From Clostridium nigeriense (GTDB lineage Bacteria; Bacillota; Clostridia; Clostridiales; Clostridiaceae), in contig NZ_LT575472.1 of the NCBI RefSeq assembly GCF_900086595.1, positions 2,063,792-2,127,791 on the forward strand: a stretch of DNA of 64,000 bases, given 5' to 3'. Below are positions 1 through 9,118 of the stretch, one piece after another. The notes below the pieces were generated by a model. It did no database searches, was not told where the DNA came from, and saw only the letters and a list, made by a program, of their open reading frames with translations. The position numbers and the translations under genes are program-made. How positions within the stretch are numbered: position 1 is the first letter of the stretch; every line of letters starts with the position of its first letter.

Positions 1-78
1 GAAAAGGGTAAACCAACTAATAGTGAATTTATTGCTATAATTGCTGATAAACTAAGACTTAAGAATAAAGTAAGTTAA
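1..78 (+). CDS. spo0A: Spo0A, C-terminal end only (gene truncated by window edge)
   Basis: The first 78 bases encode 25 residues and a TAA stop. They contain KPTNSEFIA and ADKLRL, which closely match the extreme C-terminus of Spo0A, the master response regulator of sporulation (the B. subtilis protein ends in [22 protein letters not shown]). Only the end of the DNA-binding effector domain is visible. The receiver domain and most of the sigma-A-contacting HTH lie to the left. Its position just upstream of the spoIIM/dacF group fits a clostridial sporulation locus. The identification rests on a short but distinctive tail. Confidence 0.88.
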   Translation, partial: [25 protein letters not shown]

Positions 79-182
79 TTATTAAAATAGTTTTGCATTG
101 ATAAAAGAATAAAATTATTGTATTATAAATATAATAATTTATATAAAATACTAAATTAAATTTGCATAACAAAATAATTCCT

Positions 183-227
183 AAAAACACTTTTAGTTAA
201 GATTTTATCTTAATTAAGAGTGTTTTT
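183..227 (+). terminator. Terminator-like hairpin between spo0A and the Nudix gene
   Basis: AAAAACACT (183-191) pairs with AGTGTTTTT (219-227). The stem continues inward as an imperfect AT-rich helix with loop TTT around 204-206. It probably ends spo0A transcription about 105 bases after the stop. It sits only 10 bases before the ribosome binding site of the next gene, so it could also act as a leader hairpin for that gene. Confidence 0.7.
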
Positions 228-247
228 ATAAATTAAAGGGAGAGAAT

Positions 248-766
248 ATGGATTTAAAAGAAAAAATATTAAATGAAAAATTAATATATGAAGGAAATTT
301 TATAGATATATTAAATGTTGATGTTATATTACCAAATGGAAAAGGCACATCAAGAGATGTGGTAAAACATCCTGGGGCCACTGCAATAATTGCTTTTTTA
401 GATGAAGACAATATAATTTTAGTTGAACAATTTAGATTACCATTAAATAGAAATTTATTAGAGATTCCTGCAGGTAAGCTTAATAAAAATGAAGAGCCTA
501 TAGCATGTGCAAAAAGAGAATTGCAAGAAGAAACTGGATATATAGCAAATAACTTAGAATATCTAGGATGTATTGCTACGGCACCAGGATTTTGTGATGA
601 AATAATATATTTATATAAGGCTACGAACCTAACGTTAGGAAATAAAGATGAAGATGATGATGAATTTACTAATGTCAAAATTATTAATATAAATAAAGTT
701 AAGGAAATGATAAAAAAAGGTGAAATTATTGATGGGAAAACTATAAGTATTTTTACATATTTATAA
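248..766 (+). CDS. nudF: ADP-ribose pyrophosphatase, Nudix family
   Basis: This 172-residue protein has a complete Nudix box: G76, five residues, E82, seven residues, then R90-E91-x2-E94-E95-T-G97. These residues bind the divalent metal and hydrolyse a nucleoside diphosphate linked to X. Length and the upstream strand pattern (GATAIIAF, VEQFRLP) match the ADP-ribose pyrophosphatase subgroup, which cleaves ADP-ribose to AMP and ribose 5-phosphate. In Bacillus the homologue (yqkG/nudF) also lies just before spoIIM. The start ATG follows GGGAGA at 5-6 bases. An imperfect AT-rich hairpin at about 805-834 follows but has no T-run. Substrate is inferred from family and synteny. Confidence 0.85.
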   Translation: MDLKEKILNEKLIYEGNFIDILNVDVILPNGKGTSRDVVKHPGATAIIAFLDEDNIILVEQFRLPLNRNLLEIPAGKLNKNEEPIACAKRELQEETGYIANNLEYLGCIATAPGFCDEIIYLYKATNLTLGNKDEDDDEFTNVKIININKVKEMIKKGEIIDGKTISIFTYL

Positions 767-879
767 TTTTATATTTAAATTTTAAGTGGATATGTGTAAT
801 TTGAAATAATCCTTAGTTTATATAAGGAATTATTAAAATTATATATATGCACTTTTTTTATTTACATATATTCAATTAT

Positions 880-908
880 GAATATTATAATAAATTCTTT
901 CATATTAT
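880..908 (+). promoter_or_regulatory. Candidate sigma-E-type promoter of spoIIM
   Basis: GAATATT at 880-886 and CATATTAT at 901-908 are separated by 14 bases. They resemble the -35 (xATAxT) and -10 (CATAxxxT) boxes of mother-cell sigma-E promoters. In B. subtilis spoIIM is transcribed by sigma-E RNA polymerase, which makes the match meaningful, but the AT-rich background makes chance similarity possible. Confidence 0.4.
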
Positions 909-938
909 GTTTTATAGCAACTTTCTAGGGGGAGTATT

Positions 939-1574
939 ATGAATTTTGTAGAGAAGATGAACTCTAATTTTAAAGAAAATAAAATATTTTATTTAATGGT
1001 GTTAACATTTTTCTTTGTTGGTATATTACTAGGGGCATATACCATAAAATATATGGATGGAGTAGATGCAAAGGATTTATCTGACTATTTCACAGGGTTT
1101 ATTAAAAGTATTAATAACCAAGAAGTAAAAACTAATGAATTACTTTTGAGTATTATAAAAAATAATATTTTAACTATTATACTTATAATAGCACTGGGGT
1201 TTACTGTTTTTGGGGCACCTTTAATATTAATAATTGATTTAATAAAAGGATTTACCTTAGGATATACCTTTAGTTTTTTATTGACTACTTTCGAGGGAAA
1301 GGGAATTTGGATCGCGCTAACTTCTACAGTTCCACAAAATTTACTTTATGTTCCTTTTTTTGTGGGGATAAGTATAATCTCACTAGAGTTATCATCAGCA
1401 AAAATAAAAGAAAGATTCTTTGGTGGTGTAAGGTTTAGTAAGAACATTTTTAATGGATTAATTATGAAATTATCTTTTTTCTTTATATTATTTATAGTAG
1501 GAGTTTTAATTGAGTGCTATTTAAGTCCAGGATTAATAAGATTGGTAGTTACTAATGTTTATAAAATAACCTAA
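939..1574 (+). CDS. spoIIM: Stage II sporulation protein M
   Basis: This 211-residue membrane protein has hydrophobic segments at roughly residues 18-38, 70-92, 95-120, 125-150 and 172-195, matching the SpoIIM family in length and layout. SpoIIM forms the DMP complex with SpoIID and SpoIIP, which degrades septal peptidoglycan so that the mother-cell membrane can engulf the forespore. In the complex SpoIIM is the membrane anchor and scaffold. The ATG follows GGGGGAG at 928-934. Position after the Nudix gene and before the xerD-like gene reproduces the Bacillus order. No clear terminator separates it from the next gene (71 bases). Confidence 0.9.
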   Translation: MNFVEKMNSNFKENKIFYLMVLTFFFVGILLGAYTIKYMDGVDAKDLSDYFTGFIKSINNQEVKTNELLLSIIKNNILTIILIIALGFTVFGAPLILIIDLIKGFTLGYTFSFLLTTFEGKGIWIALTSTVPQNLLYVPFFVGISIISLELSSAKIKERFFGGVRFSKNIFNGLIMKLSFFFILFIVGVLIECYLSPGLIRLVVTNVYKIT

Positions 1575-1645
1575 TCTAATGAAAATAAAGAAGGGATTAT
1601 AAGATTTTTGTCGAATAAAATATATATTAGGATAGGGGAAGTATT

Positions 1646-2524
1646 ATGAAAGAAATTGTGAATAATTATAAGGAAGCTTTATTAAAGAGTCATAAAAGTG
1701 AAAATACTGTTTATGCTTATGTAACGGATGTTAATTTATATGTTAAATATTTAAACAGTAAGGATATAACAATAGAGAAAACCGACAATTTATCAGTTTT
1801 AGGATATATACAACATTTACTTAGTCAAGGTAAATCTGAACGATCTATAAATAGGATAGTAATAAGCCTAAGAAGTTTTTATAATTATTTAAAAGATCAA
1901 GAAGTTGTTAAAGAAATTCCTAAAATTTACTATAAAAATACAACCACTACTAGAAAATTGCCTGAAATTTTGACTATTGATGAAGTAGACAGAATAATTA
2001 AAATTGTAGATAAAGACTGTAATAAAGGAATTAGAGATAATGCGCTTTTAGAACTAATGTATGCAACAGGAATGAAAGTTTCTGAAATTATAAACTTAAA
2101 AGTTCATGATGTTAATTTAGAATTAAGTTTTGTAAAATGTTTAGATAATAAGCGTTTTGAAAGACTTATTCCAATTGGAAGAAGTGCTGTAGAAGCTATA
2201 AAAGAATATTTTAAAATTAGAGATAGAATTGCTTGCGCAGGAGTAGAAAATTTATTTGTAAATTTAAATGGTAATCAGTTGACTAGACAAGGTGTTTGGA
2301 GAATTGTTAAAGAGTATTCACATAAAGCAGGAATAAAGAAGGAAGTCAATTTAAATACATTTAGACATTCTTTTGCAGTACATTTATTACAAAATGGAGC
2401 AAATGTACGAGCAGTACAAAAACTTTTAGGAAATCAAGTGCTAACTTATATGGACACATATTATGAAATAATAAATAACGATAAAATAAATATCGTTTAT
2501 AAAAACTCCCATCCTAGAGCATAA
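1646..2524 (+). CDS. XerD-like tyrosine recombinase with degenerate active site
   Basis: The 292-residue protein aligns end to end with XerD: an N-terminal SAM-like core-binding domain (about 1-90), a catalytic domain (about 105-292) and the XerD-type C-terminal HPRA. Ungapped alignment to E. coli XerD shows four of the six catalytic residues changed: R148 to K144, K172 to N168, H244 to N237 and H270 to N263. The second arginine (R240) and a tyrosine at the nucleophile position (Y272, with Y273 beside it) remain. Its place between spoIIM and deoB matches B. subtilis xerD (ripX). It probably keeps the fold and DNA binding, but normal strand cleavage is doubtful. RBS GGGGAAG lies before the ATG. 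Confidence 0.85.
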   Translation: MKEIVNNYKEALLKSHKSENTVYAYVTDVNLYVKYLNSKDITIEKTDNLSVLGYIQHLLSQGKSERSINRIVISLRSFYNYLKDQEVVKEIPKIYYKNTTTTRKLPEILTIDEVDRIIKIVDKDCNKGIRDNALLELMYATGMKVSEIINLKVHDVNLELSFVKCLDNKRFERLIPIGRSAVEAIKEYFKIRDRIACAGVENLFVNLNGNQLTRQGVWRIVKEYSHKAGIKKEVNLNTFRHSFAVHLLQNGANVRAVQKLLGNQVLTYMDTYYEIINNDKINIVYKNSHPRA

Positions 2525-2578
2525 TAAGATCATAGAATAGATAATTCTAGGCTTTATAGTTTGAAAGGAGTAGGTAAA

Positions 2579-3748
2579 ATGAAAAGAGTAATTTTAATAG
2601 TTATGGATAGTCTAGGAGTAGGTGAACTACCAGATTCAAACCTTTATGGAGATGTTGGTAGTCATACTTTAGACAACACTTATAAAGCCTGTGGGGGACT
2701 TAAGATAGATAATCTTGAAAAATTAGGATTTGGGAATATTGAAGGGGTTAAATATTTAAATAAAGTAAGTGATAATATTGGAGCTTATGGAAAACTTGCA
2801 GAAAAATCAAAAGGAAAAGATACAGTAACAGGACATTGGGAAATTGGAGGTGTAATTCTTGATACTCCATTAAATACTTATCCAAATGGATTTTCGGAAG
2901 AAATAATAAATGAATTCTTACAAAAAGTAAATAAAAAAGGAGTATTAGGTAATTGTGTTGCATCTGGTACAGAGATCATTGAAAGACTTGGAGATGAACA
3001 TGTGAAAACCGGTTATCCAATAGTATACACTTCTGCAGATAGCGTTTTTCAGATAGCAGCACATGAAGAGGTAATTCCTCTAGATGAACTATACAATATG
3101 TGTAAAGTAGCAAGAGAAATGCTTATAGGGGAAAATGTAGTAGGAAGAGTTATTGCAAGACCATTTATGGGGGAAAATGGTAAATATAAAAGAACTTCAA
3201 ATAGAAGAGATTATGCCTTAGATCCATTCTCAAAAACAATGCTTGAGTACTTAAAAGAAGACGGAAAAGAAGTAGCAGCAGTAGGAAAGATAGAAGATAT
3301 ATATAATAAAAAGGGCGTCACTAAAGCAGTCCATACAAAGGATAATATGGATGGTGTTGATGCTACTTTAAAATATATGGATGAGGTAAAAGAAGGGTTA
3401 ATATTTACTAATTTAGTTGATTTCGATATGTTATATGGACATAGAAATGATCCTAAAGGATATGGTAAGGCAATTGAAGATTTAGATAATAGATTAGAAG
3501 AAATTTATAATAAAATGACAGAAGATGATATTTTAATGTTAACTGCTGATCATGGTTGTGATCCAACTACTGAAAGTACTGATCACTCAAGAGAATATAT
3601 ACCTCTATTAGTATACGGTAATAAAATTAATCCTATTAACATAGGAACTAGAGAAAGCTTTACTGATATAAGTAAGACTATTTTAGAATATTTTAATATT
3701 GAAAATAATATTGATGGGAAAAGCTTTTTAAACAAAATACTAAAATAA
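2579..3748 (+). CDS. deoB: Phosphopentomutase
   Basis: This 389-residue enzyme interconverts ribose (or deoxyribose) 1-phosphate and 5-phosphate, linking nucleoside phosphorolysis to the pentose phosphate pathway. Alkaline-phosphatase-superfamily metal motifs are visible: VMDSLGVGE near the start, DTVTGHWE near residue 85, and TADHGCDP with TDHSREY near the end. The reading frame extends upstream to a TTG at 2561, but that codon lies inside the AAAGGAG ribosome binding site (2564-2570). The ATG at 2579, 8 bases downstream, is therefore the start. It is followed after 17 bases by the nucleoside phosphorylase gene, forming a nucleoside-salvage pair. Confidence 0.93.
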   Translation: MKRVILIVMDSLGVGELPDSNLYGDVGSHTLDNTYKACGGLKIDNLEKLGFGNIEGVKYLNKVSDNIGAYGKLAEKSKGKDTVTGHWEIGGVILDTPLNTYPNGFSEEIINEFLQKVNKKGVLGNCVASGTEIIERLGDEHVKTGYPIVYTSADSVFQIAAHEEVIPLDELYNMCKVAREMLIGENVVGRVIARPFMGENGKYKRTSNRRDYALDPFSKTMLEYLKEDGKEVAAVGKIEDIYNKKGVTKAVHTKDNMDGVDATLKYMDEVKEGLIFTNLVDFDMLYGHRNDPKGYGKAIEDLDNRLEEIYNKMTEDDILMLTADHGCDPTTESTDHSREYIPLLVYGNKINPINIGTRESFTDISKTILEYFNIENNIDGKSFLNKILK

Positions 3749-3765
3749 TAGGAGGTCATATTTCA

Positions 3766-5070
3766 ATGAGAATGTATGACATAATAGTTAAAAAGAGAAA
3801 AGGCCAAGAATTGTCTAAAGAAGAAATTGATTTTTTCGTAGATGGTTTTACAAAGGGAGAGATACCAGATTATCAAGTATCAGCTCTACTTATGGCTATA
3901 TTTTTTAATAAAATGAATACTAAAGAAACAGCAGATTTAACTATGGCAATGGTAAATTCAGGTGATGTTATTGACTTATCTTCAATTGATGGTGTAAAGG
4001 TAGATAAACATTCAACTGGTGGAGTTGGAGATAAAACAAGCATATGTTTAACTCCTTTAGTAGCTTCATTGGGAGTTCCTGTATCAAAAATGTCAGGAAG
4101 AGGATTAGGTCATACTGGTGGAACTATTGATAAATTAGAGTCATTTAGTGGATTTTCTGTGGAATTAACAGAGGAAGAGTTTATTAATAATTCCAATACT
4201 ATTGGTATAGCATTAACAGGTCAAACAGGAAATATAGCTCCGGCAGACAAAAAGCTATATGCTTTAAGAGATGTAACTGGAACTGTAGATAATATGTCTT
4301 TAATAGCTTCAAGTATTATGAGTAAAAAGATAGCTTCAGGTGCAGATGCTATTGTACTAGATGTTAAAGTTGGAGATGGAGCCTTTATGAAAACTCCAGA
4401 GGATGCTAAGGCTTTAGCATTAGAAATGGTTAATATAGGTAAGTCTGTCGGAAGAAAAACGATTGGTGTAATTTCTGATATGGATCAGCCATTAGGATAT
4501 GCAATTGGAAATGCCTTAGAAGTAAAAGAAGCTATTGATTTATTAAAGGGAAATGGACCAAAGGATTTATTAGAATTAACTTTAACTCTAGGAAGTTATA
4601 TGATTATATGTGCTAATAAAGCTGAAACTTTTGATGAGGCAAAGGCACTATTATTAGAAAATATAAATAATGGTAAGGGATTAGAAAAACTTAAAGAATT
4701 TGTTAAGGCACAGGGAGGAGATTCCTCATTTATTGATGATACAAATAAACTTCCAAAAGCTAAGTATATTGAAGAAGTTAGAGCAAATAGAAGTGGAATA
4801 GTAACTAAAATTAATGCAGAAGCTTTTGGATTAATAGCTATGGAACTTGGAGCTGGAAGAGAAACAAAAGAGAGCGATATAGATTTAGCTGTAGGGATAG
4901 TGCTTAATAAAAAAAGAGAAGATAAAGTTAAAGAGGGGGAAGTACTAGCTTACATTCATAGTAATGATATAAATAATATAGAAAAGGCTAAACATAAAAT
5001 TTTAAACAATATAGTTATATCTAATGAGTTAAATAAAGAAATACCATTGATATATGATATAGTTAAATAA
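3766..5070 (+). CDS. pdp: Pyrimidine-nucleoside phosphorylase
   Basis: The 434-residue protein carries the thymidine/pyrimidine phosphorylase signature ([16 protein letters not shown], about residues 107-122) and the phosphate-binding [10 protein letters not shown] segment near residue 80. It cleaves uridine, thymidine or deoxyuridine with phosphate to the base and (deoxy)ribose 1-phosphate, the substrate of the adjacent phosphopentomutase. Domains are an all-alpha N-terminal domain, the glycosyltransferase-3 alpha/beta domain and a C-terminal alpha+beta domain. A strong AGGAGGT precedes the ATG. A hairpin terminator follows, so deoB-pdp appears to end a transcription unit. Confidence 0.93.
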   Translation: MRMYDIIVKKRKGQELSKEEIDFFVDGFTKGEIPDYQVSALLMAIFFNKMNTKETADLTMAMVNSGDVIDLSSIDGVKVDKHSTGGVGDKTSICLTPLVASLGVPVSKMSGRGLGHTGGTIDKLESFSGFSVELTEEEFINNSNTIGIALTGQTGNIAPADKKLYALRDVTGTVDNMSLIASSIMSKKIASGADAIVLDVKVGDGAFMKTPEDAKALALEMVNIGKSVGRKTIGVISDMDQPLGYAIGNALEVKEAIDLLKGNGPKDLLELTLTLGSYMIICANKAETFDEAKALLLENINNGKGLEKLKEFVKAQGGDSSFIDDTNKLPKAKYIEEVRANRSGIVTKINAEAFGLIAMELGAGRETKESDIDLAVGIVLNKKREDKVKEGEVLAYIHSNDINNIEKAKHKILNNIVISNELNKEIPLIYDIVK

Positions 5071-5077
5071 GTAATGG

Positions 5078-5120
5078 AAATATGATAAGAAGAATTTAAT
5101 TCTTTTTATCATATTTTTAT
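5078..5120 (+). terminator. Terminator after pdp
   Basis: AAATATGATAAGAAGAA (5078-5094) pairs with TTCTTTTTATCATATTT (5100-5116), with one G-U pair and loop TTTAA, followed by a T-rich run. It separates the nucleoside genes from dacF. Confidence 0.85.
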
Positions 5121-5158
5121 TTTTATTGGTAATAATAAGCTTGAAGGGAGGAAATATT

Positions 5159-6376
5159 ATGAATAAAAAAATTTTAAGTAAAGTTATGGTTATAACTTTA
5201 AGTTTATTATCTTTAAATATTTTACCTGTAAAAGCTGATGTAGAACCATATGATGATGCTGAAACTTATGGAGAGTGGAGTGTGGAAACTTTTACTGATG
5301 AAGGTATAAATGTAGATGCAAAGTCTGCATTATTAATAGAGCCTGTTTCAGGTAAAGTATTATATGAAAAAAATCCTGATGAAAAGTTTGCACCAGCATC
5401 TGTTACTAAAATAATGACTATGCTATTAACTATGGAAGCTATAGATAGTGGCAAAATATCATTAAGTGATAAAGTAACATGTAGTGAAAATGCAAAGAAA
5501 ATGGGTGGAAGCACTATGCTTCTTGATACAGGAGAAGTAAGAACTGTAGAAGAATTATTAAAGGGTGTAGCAATTGCATCTGGAAATGATGCGGCAGTTG
5601 CTTTAGCTGAATATCTAGGAGGAACAGAAGAAGCTTTTGTAGATATGATGAATAAAAGAGCACAAGAATTAGGTATGACAAATACAACTTTTAGAAACTG
5701 TAATGGTCTACCAAAGGAAGGTCATTTATCAACTGCAAGAGATATAGCAATTATGTCTTTAGAATTATTAAAGCATCCTACTATCTTAAAGTATACAGGC
5801 ACATATATGGAAACTATATCTGAGGGAAGATTATCACCAATTGAGCTTGTAAATCATAATAAACTTGTAAGGTTTTTTGAAGGTTGTGATGGCTTAAAAA
5901 CTGGTTATACGGAAGAAGCAAAATATTGCATTTCTGCAACTTCAACAAGGAATGGAGTAAGAATGCTTTCAGTAATTATGGGTGCACCTACTTATAAGGT
6001 AAGAAATCGTGATGCTGGAATGCTTATGAATTTTGGATTTTCTAAGTTTGAAGGTAGAAAAGTATTAGTAAAAGATGAAGATGTAGAAAATATTTATTTA
6101 AGCAAAAATACAGATAAATTCTTCATAGCTAAGGCGAAAGATGATTTAATCGCAATTATTCCAAAGGGTGAAAATAAAGAAATTGAGAAAAAAATCAATA
6201 TAAATGAAGTTAAAAAAGAATATAAAGCAGGAGAAATAGTAGGTAAGTGTGAAATTTACCTTGGAGAAGATAAGATTGGAGAAGTAGAATTATATTCTGA
6301 TAGAGATATAAAATTAGGTGGAATATTTGAAAACTTTAAGTTTAATATGAAAAATATGTTTAGAAAAGGAATATAG
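5159..6376 (+). CDS. dacF: D-alanyl-D-alanine carboxypeptidase (DacF-type PBP)
   Basis: This 405-residue protein is a low-molecular-mass penicillin-binding protein of the S11 family. It has a signal peptide (residues 1 to about 27, ending in VKA), the catalytic S81-V-T-K84, the S141-G-N143 motif and the K247-T-G249 triad, then a C-terminal beta domain and a basic/hydrophobic tail that may bind the membrane. It removes the terminal D-alanine from pentapeptide side chains and so limits cross-linking. The DacF name follows from its place in the sporulation locus; in Bacillus it is a forespore protein. The ATG at 5159 after GAAGGGAGG is preferred over an in-frame TTG at 5126 that would spoil the signal peptide. 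Confidence 0.88.
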   Translation: MNKKILSKVMVITLSLLSLNILPVKADVEPYDDAETYGEWSVETFTDEGINVDAKSALLIEPVSGKVLYEKNPDEKFAPASVTKIMTMLLTMEAIDSGKISLSDKVTCSENAKKMGGSTMLLDTGEVRTVEELLKGVAIASGNDAAVALAEYLGGTEEAFVDMMNKRAQELGMTNTTFRNCNGLPKEGHLSTARDIAIMSLELLKHPTILKYTGTYMETISEGRLSPIELVNHNKLVRFFEGCDGLKTGYTEEAKYCISATSTRNGVRMLSVIMGAPTYKVRNRDAGMLMNFGFSKFEGRKVLVKDEDVENIYLSKNTDKFFIAKAKDDLIAIIPKGENKEIEKKININEVKKEYKAGEIVGKCEIYLGEDKIGEVELYSDRDIKLGGIFENFKFNMKNMFRKGI

Positions 6377-6406
6377 AAGTATCTTTTTTGATAGTTCTAA
6401 TTAAAG

Positions 6407-6470
6407 TGCGGAATTATTTCAGTAATGAATATATATTATTGAAAACAATTCCGTATTTTATTTTTAGACT
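6407..6470 (+). terminator. Terminator after dacF
   Basis: GCGGAATT with a following AT-rich arm (from 6408) pairs imperfectly with the arm ending in AATTCCGT at about 6454. The hairpin ends in TATTTTATTTTT. Confidence 0.75.
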
Positions 6471-6571
6471 ATTACAATAAATCTTAATTAACTTAAAAAG
6501 GTTGTCCTTTACAAATAAAATTGATATTATATATTCGAAGGAAAATGTATAATTAAAGGCGGATGAGATAT

Positions 6572-7318
6572 ATGGAAATGCCAAAGGTTAAGGTAGCAAA
6601 TTTTGAAGGACCCTTTGATTTATTGCTACATTTAATTAAAAAGAATGAAATGGATATATATAATGTTGAAATATATAAAATTACAAATCAGTATTTGAAA
6701 TATTTGGATGATATGAAAATTATGGATTTAGATATTACATCTGAATTTATAGTAGTTGCTGCAACATTAATAGAAATTAAGTCTAAAAAATTACTACCTG
6801 TAATTAAGAATACAGATGAAAATGAGGAAGACATAGAGAAAAACTTAATGGAAAAGCTTATTGAATATAAAAAAATTAAGGGAGCTGCTTTGTTTTTTAG
6901 AGAGAGGTATGTAAGTTCTGGTGATATATATACTAAAAAACCAGAGATTATTGAAGACATAAATATTAATAACAAAGAAGAAGATATATTTAAAAATACA
7001 ACATTATTAGATTTATATAATATTTATAATAATTTAATTGAGAACTTCTTAATGAAACAAAATAAAGAAAATATTATTCAAAGAAAAATATATGTGGATA
7101 AATATAAAATCGAAGATAAGATGAATGATTTACTAGCAATTATAGATAAAAATAGAATAATAAAGTTTAAGGAGATAATAAAAGATAGCGAGTGTAAGTT
7201 AGAAGCTGTTGTATCCTTTTTAGCTTTACTAGAGCTTATTAAACTAAGAATCATTAAAGCTTATCAAGATGATAATTTTGAAGATATAATTATGGAAAGG
7301 AGATTAATAAATGAATAA
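6572..7318 (+). CDS. scpA: Segregation and condensation protein A
   Basis: This 248-residue kleisin subunit bridges the two Smc heads in the bacterial condensin Smc-ScpAB, which compacts and segregates replicated chromosomes. The FEGPFDLLLHLIKK opening and the acidic, helical body with a C-terminal winged-helix-like segment are typical. The longest frame begins at 6563, but AAAGGCGG directly abuts that ATG. The ATG at 6572 lies about 9 bases from it and gives MEMPKVKVANFEGP, so it is preferred. The gene overlaps scpB by 8 bases, indicating translational coupling and equal subunit output. Confidence 0.93.
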   Translation: MEMPKVKVANFEGPFDLLLHLIKKNEMDIYNVEIYKITNQYLKYLDDMKIMDLDITSEFIVVAATLIEIKSKKLLPVIKNTDENEEDIEKNLMEKLIEYKKIKGAALFFRERYVSSGDIYTKKPEIIEDININNKEEDIFKNTTLLDLYNIYNNLIENFLMKQNKENIIQRKIYVDKYKIEDKMNDLLAIIDKNRIIKFKEIIKDSECKLEAVVSFLALLELIKLRIIKAYQDDNFEDIIMERRLINE

Positions 7319-7919
7319 AGTGGAAGCGGCTCAATATGAATTTGAAGAAATATCATCAAAGCCTAAAATAAAATCAACTATAGAATCATTATTATTTGTA
7401 AGTGGAGACCCTTTAACTATAAAAGATTTAAGTAATGCATTAGAAATTTCTAATAAAACTATCAAAAACATATTAGAAGAAATGATAAGTGAATACGAGG
7501 ATGAAAAGAGAGGAATCAAGTTAATATCAATCAATGGTGAATATCAATTAGTTACAAAAGCTGAAAATAGTAGTTATATTCAAAAATTATTAAAAAAGAA
7601 TAAAAGACAGTCTTTATCTCAAGCATCTTTAGAAAGCTTGGCTATAATCGCATATAAACAGCCTATAACCAGGGTAGATATTGATGAAATAAGAGGGGTA
7701 AAATCAGAAAGCGCTATGCAGAGATTATTAGAAAAAGATTTAATAAAAGAAGTTGGTAGATTAGAAGTTCCAGGAAGACCTATATTATATGGAACAACTG
7801 ATGAATTTCTAAGACAATTTGGACTAAAAGAATTAAAAGATCTACCTTCATTAGACCTTTATGAAGATAAATCTAATGAAATAGTTGAAAATATGGAAGA
7901 AATCTTAAAAGAGATATAA
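7311..7919 (+). CDS. scpB: Segregation and condensation protein B
   Basis: This 202-residue partner of ScpA has two tandem winged-helix domains (about 15-95 and 100-175). The family-typical stretch SLASLESLAIIAYKQPITR-like region occurs around residues 103-122, followed by VPGRPILYGTT. ScpB dimers bind the central part of ScpA and regulate Smc ATPase activity. The start overlaps the end of scpA, with AAAGGAG inside the upstream coding sequence. The gene converges on the reverse-strand gerW gene, with a shared perfect hairpin between them. Confidence 0.93.
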   Translation: MNKVEAAQYEFEEISSKPKIKSTIESLLFVSGDPLTIKDLSNALEISNKTIKNILEEMISEYEDEKRGIKLISINGEYQLVTKAENSSYIQKLLKKNKRQSLSQASLESLAIIAYKQPITRVDIDEIRGVKSESAMQRLLEKDLIKEVGRLEVPGRPILYGTTDEFLRQFGLKELKDLPSLDLYEDKSNEIVENMEEILKEI

Positions 7920-7949
7920 GATATATTTTAGAACACTAAAATATATCTT
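7918..7949. terminator. Bidirectional hairpin between scpB and gerW
   Basis: A perfect 14-bp stem pairs AAGATATATTTTAG (7918-7931) with CTAAAATATATCTT (7936-7949) around loop AACA. It starts within the scpB stop codon and lies just beyond the convergent gerW stop. T-runs are weak on both sides. Confidence 0.65.
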
Positions 7950-7956
7950 ATATAAA

Positions 7957-8427
7957 TTAATATAAATTATTAGATGAGGAATCTGTATTATCACAATTGG
8001 TATCAGAAACAGAATCTTGACAACAATTATTTTTATTTTTCTTATCTTCGTTAAAAAATCCTTTTACTATATCTATAATTTGAGGGACAGAGTCTACAAT
8101 TCTATCATAAGTATTATTTTGCTCTACTGGTAATAATCGAACTACATCTTTTCTTAAAACTAAGAAGGCTACTGGTTTTACAGTTATACCAGCTCCAGAT
8201 CCACCACCAAATGGATGTTTATAAGTATCTTCCATAGGCGCTTTGCATAAGTTACCAAATTCACTTCCACCAGATACAAATCCAAAGGTAACTTTAGATA
8301 TTGGAATGATGTAGCTACCATCTTTTGTTTCTACAGCATCACCTATTACTGTATTGACATCTATCATATCCTTAAGATTTTCCATTGTGCTTTTCATTAA
8401 ATTTTCAACCGGATGTTGAGTAGTCAT
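7957..8427 (-). CDS. GerW/YtfJ family sporulation protein
   Basis: This 156-residue protein matches the YtfJ/GerW family. It has an N-terminal HPVENLMKSTMENLKDMID segment, the family core IIPISKVTFGFVSGGSEFG and a glycine-rich GGGSGAGITVKPVAFL stretch. The tail is Asn/Ser/Cys-rich and poorly conserved. Members are made during sporulation and in some Bacillus are needed for germinant responses; the biochemical role is unknown. It is the second gene of a reverse-strand pair, starting 11 bases after the DUF2953 gene, which suggests shared transcription. Confidence 0.85.
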   Translation of the reverse strand: MTTQHPVENLMKSTMENLKDMIDVNTVIGDAVETKDGSYIIPISKVTFGFVSGGSEFGNLCKAPMEDTYKHPFGGGSGAGITVKPVAFLVLRKDVVRLLPVEQNNTYDRIVDSVPQIIDIVKGFFNEDKKNKNNCCQDSVSDTNCDNTDSSSNNLY

Positions 8428-8438
8428 ATGTTTCTCCC

Positions 8439-8999
8439 TTAATTGGGAGCCACCTCCTTTATTTCCATAGATTTAATTATTAAAAATAACATATATATAA
8501 TATTTGCAATATTAAAGTAAAATATACTAGTTATTCCAAATGAGAAAGTTAAAGTATTAAAATTTGGCTTAATATTAAGATCTAAAGCTTTAACTTTAAA
8601 AATAATATTTAAGAAAAAGTATAAAATGCTAGGAATATTACATAAGATTCCGTATAACATAGCACAAAGAGCAGCATCTTCTAATCCATAATTAATATCA
8701 CCACTAAATTTAATTGTGGGTTTTATCTTATTAGAATTTATATTTTTATATAGCTTTCTTAAGGAAAGTTTTTTTTTCTTAATATTATGTGTATCTGGAG
8801 CATTACTTTTATTATTTTTTAAATTTTTATCTATAATTTTCTTTATATATTTATTTTCTATACCATTTTTTGATGAAAAAATTGTATATTTGTAAATCTT
8901 AAAATTAAGATTTTTATCTAAATATTCTATTTTAATTTTTAATGGTATTGGTAAAAATAAAATTAATATAGCTATTGAAAATACAATAAATAAAATCAT
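8439..8999 (-). CDS. DUF2953 domain protein
   Basis: This 186-residue protein has an N-terminal membrane segment (residues 1-19, then PIPLKIKIEY) and a lysine-rich middle. A second half includes GDINYGLEDAALCAMLYGIL and hydrophobic stretches near residues 115-135 and 155-178. This matches DUF2953, a family found with gerW/ytfJ in clostridia and bacilli. No enzymatic motif is visible. Function is unknown; the pairing with gerW and position next to spore peptidoglycan genes suggest a sporulation role. Confidence 0.75.
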   Translation of the reverse strand: MILFIVFSIAILILFLPIPLKIKIEYLDKNLNFKIYKYTIFSSKNGIENKYIKKIIDKNLKNNKSNAPDTHNIKKKKLSLRKLYKNINSNKIKPTIKFSGDINYGLEDAALCAMLYGILCNIPSILYFFLNIIFKVKALDLNIKPNFNTLTFSFGITSIFYFNIANIIYMLFLIIKSMEIKEVAPN

Positions 9000-9118
9000 T
9001 CCTAAAATCCTTTCAAGTAATAAAGAATGTTCTATTTATAGAAAAATGTAAAATAAATGTTTAAAATTTATCTTTTAGAACAAACTATTTTTAGATGGTT
9101 AGTATAGAGGGTGATAAT

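Noticed and set aside
226..678. Reverse-strand open frame of 150 codons opposite the Nudix gene
   Set aside because: It lies almost entirely antisense to a gene with a complete Nudix box. Composition is a shadow of AT-rich codons and no ribosome binding site fits.
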